From positions 1-35,442 of the forward strand of contig JALEIQ010000027.1 in assembly GCA_022769795.1 (NCBI GenBank): a DNA stretch of 35,442 bases, given 5' to 3'. Positions 9,315 through 16,851 of this stretch are shown in pieces. The first letter of the stretch is position 1. Each line of letters begins with the position of its first letter. The stretch is from Clostridiales bacterium. Its GTDB lineage: Bacteria; Bacillota; Clostridia; Christensenellales; Aristaeellaceae. Below the pieces are notes generated by a model, which made no database searches, had not been told where the DNA came from, and saw nothing but the letters and a program-made list of their open reading frames with translations. Made by a program: the position numbers and the translations under genes.

Positions 9315-10940
9315 ATGGGCTGCTATGTGATCGCCGTGGGCGGCACGGGCAATAAGGTGCTGGAAGGCATGGTTTACGCCGCCTGCGCGGACGCCTTTTA
9401 TACCCTGGACAGTCTTGGCAGGCGCAAGCCCATTCCCATGCTTACCATGCTTTCGGTGGATGTGGACGCTGCCTGCGGCAACACCACCCGCGCAAAGCGC
9501 GCCGCGGAATACTACGAGCAGGTGCGCAAGGCCTTTGACGCGGCGCCCATCGCCCACCGCTGCTTTCACACGCGCCTCTCGCTGAACCGCTGGAGCATGA
9601 ACCTGAGCCGCCGCGCCGCCTCCATAAAGCAGATGGCGCAAAGCCACGGCGCGGATCAGCTGCTTGCCCGCGCTCTGTTCACCTCTACGGAGGCCAATCT
9701 GGAATATAGCGAGGGCTTTCGCGGCCATCCGGATTTGGGCGTATTGTTCTTTTCCGATCTGCTGGGCTCGCTGGAGGAGGCGCGCGCCCAGGGCCTGCCG
9801 GATGAGCTCAACAGCCTGATCGACTGCATGGAAGACGACCTGGCGCGCGGCGGCGAGGTGCGCCTGCTGCTGGTTGGCAGCATTTTCGGCGGCACGGGAG
9901 CCAGCGGCATTCCCGCCCTGAGCAAGTATTTGAACGCCCGTTTTGCCGCAAGCCGCGAGCGCTTTATCATGGGCGCGGCGCTGATGCTGCCCTATTACAG
10001 CGTGCCCGCCTCCGGGGTGGATACCGGCCGTGAAATTGCCGTGGACAGCGGCGAGTTCCTGGACAAAGCCCGCACGGCGCTGCAATATTACGGCATGGAA
10101 GGCATGATCCGCGACGGGGAGGAGGATACGCGCGGCATTTTTGACGCCGCCTATCTGCTGGGCCTGCCGCCTGAGCACTTTGTGTCCACGCGCGTGTATT
10201 CCACCGGCTCCCAAAGCCAGGAGAACGACGCGCACATGCTGGAATGGATGGCCGCGCGCTGCGCCGCCCGCTTTTTCCGCACGGGCTTTCGCGGGGCGGA
10301 CGCCGCCCATATCGACTGCTACTATTACCAGTGCCACAGCCCGCGCTTTGGCTGGGACAGCTTTGACGCGGAGGCGGCGCTCTATCGCGCCCGCTATGGC
10401 GCGCTGCTCAAGTCGGCGGCCGTGTTTTTCAGCGAATGCTATCCCACGCTGCGCGGGGTGTTCGCCGGCAGCGACCGGCGGGGCGCTCGCGTAGGGTACG
10501 TTGCCGCCTATTTTCACCGGCTTGGGCGCTTCACGGCCTCCCAGCGGGCGCTGTTAAGCGCGCTCCTGGAGGCGCTGTACCACCTTTTCGCCTTCTATAC
10601 AAACTGGCTGCACCAGGTGCTCTACACGCTTCCGCCCGCCATGCGCGGCGCGGAGGGCGAGCCTGGCCGCCTGCCCCAAAACGCCCTGCTGGACGCATCT
10701 GTGATGGACGCTCTGCACAGCATTCTTTCGGCCAACGGCTCCGGCGCGGAAGCCAACCGCGCCTGCCAGCAGGCGCAGCAGGGGCTGGCAAAGCTGGTAA
10801 AGGGCGGCGCGCCGGACCGCTATACCATGGAGCGTGTCATCAGCGCGCTCAACGGCGGCTCCGCCGTTGGTTCCGGCCCGGAGGCGGCCTTCGCCAGCTA
10901 TTTAGGCACGCTGCTTTCCGCCGTAATGGATAATGATTAG
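9315..10940 (+). CDS. Tubulin-like (Tubulin_2 / FtsZ-like) protein
   Basis: N-terminal MGCYVIAVGGTGNKVLEGMVY (Rossmann/T1-like loop) and LLLVGSIFGGTGASGIPALSKYL (tubulin/FtsZ GGTGSG-like T4 signature). RBS AAGGAGG. Confidence 0.8.
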   Translation: MGCYVIAVGGTGNKVLEGMVYAACADAFYTLDSLGRRKPIPMLTMLSVDVDAACGNTTRAKRAAEYYEQVRKAFDAAPIAHRCFHTRLSLNRWSMNLSRRAASIKQMAQSHGADQLLARALFTSTEANLEYSEGFRGHPDLGVLFFSDLLGSLEEARAQGLPDELNSLIDCMEDDLARGGEVRLLLVGSIFGGTGASGIPALSKYLNARFAASRERFIMGAALMLPYYSVPASGVDTGREIAVDSGEFLDKARTALQYYGMEGMIRDGEEDTRGIFDAAYLLGLPPEHFVSTRVYSTGSQSQENDAHMLEWMAARCAARFFRTGFRGADAAHIDCYYYQCHSPRFGWDSFDAEAALYRARYGALLKSAAVFFSECYPTLRGVFAGSDRRGARVGYVAAYFHRLGRFTASQRALLSALLEALYHLFAFYTNWLHQVLYTLPPAMRGAEGEPGRLPQNALLDASVMDALHSILSANGSGAEANRACQQAQQGLAKLVKGGAPDRYTMERVISALNGGSAVGSGPEAAFASYLGTLLSAVMDND

Positions 10941-10962
10941 ACAGCCGAAAGGAGGGGATTGT

Positions 10963-13900
10963 ATGCGCCGCGATCAAAAGCAGGCCCTGGATCAGGAAAC
11001 GCCCTATCTTACGCTGCTGCCGCCAATGGACGAGGGCTTTCACACGGGCTACCACACGCAGCCCGGCATTGTGAGCGACCATAACCAGCGTCCGCGCGAA
11101 TGGCTGGAAAGCCTGGCGCGCTACATGCGCACGCCGGGAAACGACGTAAGCTATTCCATTCCCAGTGTGCTTAGCGGCGAACAGCAGCTGCGCCGCCTTG
11201 CGCGCATAGCCTCCTCGCGCGCCCTGGCGCACCCCAGGCTTTTGGAATATCGGGCCGTGCTCGCCCTGCTTTTGCTGTGGGATACCTGGCCCAGGGACGA
11301 TAGCTGGCCTTCTCTGGAGCTTATTTCCCTGGGCGGCGAAACCGCCCTTTCCATGAGCGTGCTGGCGGCGCTACCCGCCCGGCGTGCGGAGGACGGGCTG
11401 TGGGTGTTTACGCTGCGCGCCCCCGGGGCCGCGGCCCAACCCCAGCCTATCGCGCTGCTTTCGCGCGATATGGCCGTTGTGCCCGCCGCCAACCCCGGCG
11501 ACCTGAGCTCCCTGCTGCCGCCCTGCGTTACCTGGTATGACCGCGCGCGCCAATGCTATCTGGAGCCCTGCCCCCTCCTGTGCGAGCGCGACGCGGCGAT
11601 TCTAAGCGCGCGCCTGCGCATGCTGCAAGCGCTCAACGAGCAGCCCGCCCTGCACAGCCCGCTCTATTCCCCGAACGCGGAGCTCTGCGCGGTGCTTTCC
11701 GCCTTTGTGGACGAGCTTGCGCTCGCCCGCAGGCCCTGGCGCGATAAGCTGGAGCGGGCGGATGAAAGCGCCCTGCGTTCGTTGCGCCTGCGCCTGCTGG
11801 GCGCATATGCGCCGGGCCTTTCTGCGATCTCCTCCGGCACGCAAATGGTTTCCGCCGGTGCCTTCGCGCCCGGCGAGAACCCCCTGCTTCGCGTATTCCT
11901 GCGGGAAAGCGTTCCCGAAATTCGCGGCGGCTCAACCCTTCTATACACGCTTGAGGGCGAGCCCTTTGCCTGCGCCTCCGACGCTTATGGCGTGGAGCCC
12001 GCGCGCACGCCTAACGAGCAGCAAACGCTTGACCGGCTTGAAAAGGAGCTTTCCCTTTTGGAGCGGAACGAACCCGCCTGGCGGCTGCAAGCCGCCGGGG
12101 CCCTGCGCGGCCTTGCGCGGGAGGTAAAGGACAGGCCCGGCCTATGGCCGCAGCTCCCGCGGCTGCTGTCCGCCTGGGCGCATGAGCTGGAAAGCCAGCC
12201 CGCGCCCGCCAGCCGTGTTCTCACCCTGTCCTATCCGCTGGAGGCCCAGCCCGCCGCGCTGCAACACATTCTGGCCTCCATGTTCGGCTCCATGGACGCG
12301 GCGGCGGCCTCGCAGCCCTTCGCGGACTGCCTGCTGCTTGCGCAGGGCCAGCCGCCCTTTGATAGCGCCGCCCTAAACGAGCGTTGCCGCGTAGAGCACA
12401 ACGGCGCGGCCTGCTATGCCATTCCCCCGCTTTCTCCGCAGCTGTGCGCATGGCTGACCGCACGCGCGGAGGAAGCGCCCGAAACGGCGCCCGTTCTTGA
12501 AACCGGCAGCCTGTCGTTTTCCTCTGTCAGCGATGGCAAGGCCATTCTCGCTTCCTTCCGCCTTTCCTGCCGCCTGCCCGGGGATGAGGCCTGCCGCGTA
12601 AGCGCCGTTACCTTCCAGCGCGCCTATACGCTGTCCGGTCAGGCGCAAAGCGGCGCGGCTATCCTGCTGCCGGAGGCTTCTGTGCCGCAAATCACGCTTT
12701 GGCCCAGGGCGCACTTTGCCCCCGGCCTGTGGAAGCAATATTTCATCCATGCCCACGCGCCAGGCAGCCTGGAGGTGTGGGGGCTTTCCAGCGGCGGTTG
12801 GCGGCAGGGAACGCCGTTCAACCGCGAAACCGGCGCCTGGCAAACCGTATGCACCGACCGCTTTCCTTCCTTTGTGGCGCTTCGTCAGGGAGGCCTGTCC
12901 CTGGGCGCGGTGCCGTGCTGCATACCGCTTCATCATATCAAGCATGAGCCCGTCGCCGTTGCCGCCATCGACTTTGGCAGTATCTCCACCACGGTCATGC
13001 TGCGCCAGGGCGAGCGCGTCCAGCCCGCCGTGCTGCCGGAATGCATGCATGCCCGGCTGCTGGGGCGCACGCCCGACGCGGACGTTTTGCGTGAGGAATT
13101 GCTGCCCCAGGATGTTCTGCTGCCCAACGCGCCCGTGGAGGCAACCTACTACAGCGTGATGGACATGTTCCGGGATCAGCCGGAGGCATGGAACGCCGTG
13201 TTGACGGACGGGCACATCTATTACCACAGCTCGCTGGGCCAGTTGATTGAAAAGGCCGCGGGCACGCTGTACTACGACCTGAAATGGGGCGGAGAGCCCT
13301 ATTCCCTGCGCTGCCTGCGCCTATTTTTGAAGCAGGTGATGACGCAGGCCTCCCTCAGCGCGCGGCTGTGGGGCTCGCCCAGCGTTTCCTGGCGCGTATC
13401 CATGCCCAACGCCATGCCCCCTCACAAGCAGGAGGCCTATCTTGAGCTGATGCGCGGCCTGGCGCGCGAGGTGGCCGCCGAAACGGGCCTTCCCCTTTCC
13501 CCAGACGGCCCCGCCGTGCTTTACGCCACCGAAAACCAGGCCGACGGCCTGTACTTTTTAAGCCGCAGCGAGGCCAACGCCCACAGCGGATACCTGAACC
13601 TGGATATCGGAGGAAGCACGACCGATCTTAGCCTGTGGCTGTGCAACGCCACCCATGCCACGATTGAATGCTCGCTGAGGCTTGGCTGTAGGCAAATGCT
13701 GTTTGATTCCCTGGGAGAAAATCATCTTGCCGACCTTGAAACGGATTTTTCCCAGGGCTCGGCAGCGCTTGCCGGGGCTGTGCGGCAAACGTCAGCCGCC
13801 CTGCGCCGGGAAAGCGCAACCGTGCGCGGCCGCCTGAAGTGCATGTTCCTGATGGACGACCTGTTTGCCGCCTATGCCCAGGATATCCGCGAGGCCATGG

Positions 13901-14523
13901 CGGTTTCCCGTTCCACCGGGCGCATCGGCTACGTGGAAAGCCTGCTCCTGTTTGAAATCGGCTTCCTGTACTATCTCTCCGGCGAGGTGCTGCACCGTGC
14001 CTGGCAGGACGAGGAGCTTCGTCCCCTGCTGCCGGAGCGCATGGCCCTGTGCATTGCGGGCAATGGCGGCCAGCTCGTCAAAATCTTCACGGACGAGCAG
14101 CAAACCCGCCTGTGCTCGCTGGCCCTATCCCGCCTGGAGGACGGCCATCCGCTGCGCGTGGTGCTGCCCATTCAAAGCCGCCATCCCAAGCAGGAGGTGG
14201 CGCGCGGCCTCCTGTGCCCGGACGCGCCGCTTAGCAGCGCTATCCAGGGGCTGGAGCGTTGGAACGGCACGCGCGCCTTTGGCGAAAGCGAGAGAGAGAA
14301 CCTTTTGCTCGGCTACCTTCCGCTGTTCTACCGCGTGTTTCCTCAGGCGGCGAACCGCCTAATGCCCAACGCCTTTGAAGGCGCAAACGGCGATGCGCTC
14401 ACCGCCACGGCTGCCATGGAGCTGGACACCATTTTTGAAAATGAAAAGCCACGCACCCCGGAGGATGACATGGCGATGTATGTGCGCTGCTTTATGCATT
14501 TGAAGCGGCTTTGGCGCTTATAG
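10963..14523 (+). CDS. Large protein (1186 aa) with C-terminal actin/Hsp70-like (ASKHA) ATPase domain
   Basis: PHOSPHATE1-like VAAIDFGSISTTVML (about aa 665), PHOSPHATE2-like YLNLDIGGSTTDLSLWL (about aa 877), adenosine-like ALCIAGNGGQLVKIF (about aa 1027). ATG 10963 follows AAAGGAGGGG. Confidence 0.78.
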   Translation: MRRDQKQALDQETPYLTLLPPMDEGFHTGYHTQPGIVSDHNQRPREWLESLARYMRTPGNDVSYSIPSVLSGEQQLRRLARIASSRALAHPRLLEYRAVLALLLLWDTWPRDDSWPSLELISLGGETALSMSVLAALPARRAEDGLWVFTLRAPGAAAQPQPIALLSRDMAVVPAANPGDLSSLLPPCVTWYDRARQCYLEPCPLLCERDAAILSARLRMLQALNEQPALHSPLYSPNAELCAVLSAFVDELALARRPWRDKLERADESALRSLRLRLLGAYAPGLSAISSGTQMVSAGAFAPGENPLLRVFLRESVPEIRGGSTLLYTLEGEPFACASDAYGVEPARTPNEQQTLDRLEKELSLLERNEPAWRLQAAGALRGLAREVKDRPGLWPQLPRLLSAWAHELESQPAPASRVLTLSYPLEAQPAALQHILASMFGSMDAAAASQPFADCLLLAQGQPPFDSAALNERCRVEHNGAACYAIPPLSPQLCAWLTARAEEAPETAPVLETGSLSFSSVSDGKAILASFRLSCRLPGDEACRVSAVTFQRAYTLSGQAQSGAAILLPEASVPQITLWPRAHFAPGLWKQYFIHAHAPGSLEVWGLSSGGWRQGTPFNRETGAWQTVCTDRFPSFVALRQGGLSLGAVPCCIPLHHIKHEPVAVAAIDFGSISTTVMLRQGERVQPAVLPECMHARLLGRTPDADVLREELLPQDVLLPNAPVEATYYSVMDMFRDQPEAWNAVLTDGHIYYHSSLGQLIEKAAGTLYYDLKWGGEPYSLRCLRLFLKQVMTQASLSARLWGSPSVSWRVSMPNAMPPHKQEAYLELMRGLAREVAAETGLPLSPDGPAVLYATENQADGLYFLSRSEANAHSGYLNLDIGGSTTDLSLWLCNATHATIECSLRLGCRQMLFDSLGENHLADLETDFSQGSAALAGAVRQTSAALRRESATVRGRLKCMFLMDDLFAAYAQDIREAMAVSRSTGRIGYVESLLLFEIGFLYYLSGEVLHRAWQDEELRPLLPERMALCIAGNGGQLVKIFTDEQQTRLCSLALSRLEDGHPLRVVLPIQSRHPKQEVARGLLCPDAPLSSAIQGLERWNGTRAFGESERENLLLGYLPLFYRVFPQAANRLMPNAFEGANGDALTATAAMELDTIFENEKPRTPEDDMAMYVRCFMHLKRLWRL

Positions 14524-14609
14524 AGCGCTTGGGAGCCAAAAACAAGGGCGGTGTGCAGGGGCCAACGCCCCAAAAGCCCTGCGCCGCAGCGCTTTTTCAA
14601 GAGAGCAAC

Positions 14610-14633
14610 GCGCCAGCCCAAACGGGCTGGCGC
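14610..14633. repeat. Hairpin repeat copy 1, GCGCCAGCCC-AAAC-GGGCTGGCGC
   Basis: Perfect 10-bp inverted repeat with 4-nt loop. Confidence 0.9.
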
Positions 14634-14673
14634 CAGACTGTTGATAAACCTCATAGATACGCAAAGAGCCGCA

Positions 14674-14697
14674 GCGCCAGCCCAGACGGGGTGGCGC
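14674..14697. repeat. Hairpin repeat copy 2, GCGCCAGCCC-AGAC-GGGGTGGCGC
   Basis: Same unit as copy 1 with one stem mismatch and one loop change. Confidence 0.88.
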
Positions 14698-14753
14698 GTC
14701 TCTCGCTTGAAAGCGCTGCGGCGTAAGGCTTTGGGGCTCCGCCCCAAACCCCG

Positions 14754-14774
14754 GCAGGGGCATAATGCCCCTGC
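14754..14774. repeat. Palindrome GCAGGGGCATAATGCCCCTGC followed on + by accccgttcttttt
   Basis: Direct inverted repeat. The downstream T-rich stretch makes a + strand terminator possible but unproven. Confidence 0.6.
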
Positions 14775-14801
14775 ACCCCGTTCTTTTTCGACGGCCTGAA
14801 T

Positions 14802-14825
14802 GCGCCAGCCCAAACGGGCTGGCGC
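14802..14825. repeat. Hairpin repeat copy 3, GCGCCAGCCC-AAAC-GGGCTGGCGC
   Basis: Identical to copy 1 over 24 nt. Confidence 0.9.
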
Positions 14826-14847
14826 GCACTGTACCTGCCTTTTGGAC

Positions 14848-15273
14848 TCACAGGTACGCCTTCATGCGTTCCACATTGCTTTCCTGCGCTTTCAGCAGCC
14901 TTTTGCCCAGGCCGCGCGCCGCTTCGTCCCGCCCCTGATAGTCGTTCAGATGGCGAATGGTCTTTACAATGCCCATCGTGGTGCCCTGTACCATCATTTC
15001 CGCGATTTTGCTTCGGGAATCGTCCAGCGCCAGTTGACCCATGCTCATCATTTCAGAGGAGATGCGCGCCATCGTCCCCACGCCGCCGGGCGTATCGCCC
15101 GCCTGGCGAATCATGCCGTCCGCCTCTTTGCGGATATGGCCGTATTCCTCATGCTCGCGCCCCAGTTCCTCCCTGAGCTCGCCCCCGGCGCGTTCCCGCA
15201 CCGTTTCAATGCCCTGGCAGCCCATATCCGCCGTTTTGTAGATGTATTGCAGCAGCTCCATTTCCGGCAACAT
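14848..15273 (-). CDS. Conserved-looking hypothetical protein, small and helical (about 141 aa)
   Basis: MLPEMELLQYIYKTADMGCQGIETV...; good RBS (GAGGTGAGGA) before ATG 15273; predominantly charged/helical composition. Confidence 0.7.
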   Translation of the reverse strand: MLPEMELLQYIYKTADMGCQGIETVRERAGGELREELGREHEEYGHIRKEADGMIRQAGDTPGGVGTMARISSEMMSMGQLALDDSRSKIAEMMVQGTTMGIVKTIRHLNDYQGRDEAARGLGKRLLKAQESNVERMKAYL

Positions 15274-15355
15274 CAATCCTCACCTCACGGGCAGTATGCC
15301 CGAAGGCGCGTTTTTGTATGCCTGCGTTATCCAAGCGCCGCGCGAAATGCCCTGT

Positions 15356-16849
15356 TTATTTTGTTTCCACCCAGGCCCTGCTGCGCTCCACCGCGCGGTG
15401 CCAGCCATACAGCACCAGTTCGCGGTCGCTGCCGGACATGCGGGGCTGGAAGGTTAAATCGGGCCGTACCATGGAGGCGGCCTCCTCCTTGCTTTGGTAT
15501 ACACCAGCGCCCAGTCCGGCCAACAGCGCCGCGCCCAGCGCGGTGGTTTCCAGCACAACCGGCCTTACCACCGGCACGCCCAGCACATCGGCCTGAAACT
15601 GCATCATAAAGCCGTTGGCGCTTGCGCCGCCGTCCACGTTCATATGGCGCGGCATGCGGCTGCCGCGATCCGCCACCATCGCGCGGAACAAATCGCAGCT
15701 CTGGTAGCATATGGCCTCCAGCGCGGCGCGCACGATATGCGCGCGGTTGGTGCCGCGCGTCATGCCCACAATGGTGCCCCGGCTATACATATCCCAATAC
15801 GGCGCGCCCAGGCCCGTAAAGGCGGGCACCAGAAACACGCCCGCCGTATCGGGTACGCTTTCGGCCAGCTGCTCGCTTTCGGCGGCGGTTTGAATCAGGC
15901 CCATCTCGTCGCGCAGCCATTGTACGGTGGCGCCGCCCATAAACACGCTGCCCTCCAGCGCGTAGGTCGGCCTGCCATTTAAGCGCCAGGCCATGGTGGT
16001 CAGCAGCCCGTTGTTGCTTTCCACTGGCACCTCTCCGGTGTTCATCAGCATAAAGCAGCCGGTGCCATAGGTGTTTTTCACCATGCCGGGCTCAAAGCAC
16101 GCCTGGCCAAACAGCGACGCATGCTGATCTCCCGCCATGGCCGCCACGGGAATGGGCCTGCCCAGAATCTCCGGCCTCAGGTTGCCGATTACCTGCGCGG
16201 TATCCATCACCTGCGGCAGCACAGTTCGCGGAATGTTCAGCATTTCAAGCAGTTCGCTGTCCCACTCCTGCGTGCGCAGGTTAAACAGCATGGTGCGCCC
16301 CGCGTTGGTCGCGTCCGTCACATGAGGACGCCCCTCCACCAGGTTCCATGCCAGGAAGGAATCCACCGTGCCAAAGCATAGCTCGCCGCGCTCCGCCCGC
16401 TCGTGCAGGTTCAGCGTATCCAGCAAATACGCCAGCTTCGTGCCGCTGAAATACGCGTCGGGCACAAGGCCGGTCTTTTGGCGGATCATTTCGCTGCGGC
16501 CCTCTTTCACAAGGCGCTCCACATAGGGCGCGGTGCGGCGGCACTGCCATACGATGGCGTTGTGCACGCATTGCCCCGTGGCCTTCTCCCACAGGAGGGT
16601 GGTTTCCCGCTGGTTGGTAATGCCGATGGCGGCGATATCGCGCACGTCCACCCCGCTCATCTTGACCGCCTTTTGTAGCGCCTCCACCTGTGTGTTGAGG
16701 ATGTCGTCCGGGTCGTGCTCCACCCAGCCGGGCTGGGGATAATGCTGCTTGAACTCAATGGCGTGCGAAGCCAGCGTTTGCCCATGCTCGTCAAACACGA
16801 TGGCCCGGCTGGAGGTGGTTCCCTGATCCAACGCTACCAAAATACGCAT
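15356..16849 (-). CDS. glpK: Glycerol kinase
   Basis: MRILVALDQGTTSSRAIVFDEHGQ, GITNQRETTLLWEKATG, MAGDQHASLFGQACFEPGMVKNTYGTGCF. Confidence 0.97.
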   Translation of the reverse strand: MRILVALDQGTTSSRAIVFDEHGQTLASHAIEFKQHYPQPGWVEHDPDDILNTQVEALQKAVKMSGVDVRDIAAIGITNQRETTLLWEKATGQCVHNAIVWQCRRTAPYVERLVKEGRSEMIRQKTGLVPDAYFSGTKLAYLLDTLNLHERAERGELCFGTVDSFLAWNLVEGRPHVTDATNAGRTMLFNLRTQEWDSELLEMLNIPRTVLPQVMDTAQVIGNLRPEILGRPIPVAAMAGDQHASLFGQACFEPGMVKNTYGTGCFMLMNTGEVPVESNNGLLTTMAWRLNGRPTYALEGSVFMGGATVQWLRDEMGLIQTAAESEQLAESVPDTAGVFLVPAFTGLGAPYWDMYSRGTIVGMTRGTNRAHIVRAALEAICYQSCDLFRAMVADRGSRMPRHMNVDGGASANGFMMQFQADVLGVPVVRPVVLETTALGAALLAGLGAGVYQSKEEAASMVRPDLTFQPRMSGSDRELVLYGWHRAVERSRAWVETK

Positions 16850-16851
16850 GC

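Larger units (their letters stand above)
14548..14785. repeat. Large imperfect inverted repeat in intergenic spacer
   Basis: Left arm gccccaaaagccctgcgccgcagcgctttttcaagagag (about 14567-14605) matches the reverse complement of the right arm tctcgcttgaaagcgctgcggcgtaaggctttggggc (about 14701-14737). Similarity extends outward through gtgcagggg / cccctgcac and inward into the GCGCCAGCCC hairpins. Confidence 0.85.

Noticed and set aside
9267-10517. 416-aa minus-strand ORF antisense to the tubulin-like gene
   Set aside because: Low-complexity His/Gln/Ala/Arg-rich translation typical of mirror ORFs in GC-rich coding DNA; the + strand frame has a real family signature and RBS.
1-14523. Prophage or integrative element carrying the tubulin/actin locus (TubZ/PhuZ-like)
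   Set aside because: No integrase, transposase, phage structural genes, tRNA or attachment-site repeats found; neighbours are glycan-biosynthesis and housekeeping-type genes.
14610-14825. Possible CRISPR array from three repeated 24-nt units
   Set aside because: Units are perfect or near-perfect palindromes, only three, with irregular spacing (40 and 104 nt) and no cas genes; fits an intergenic hairpin repeat better.
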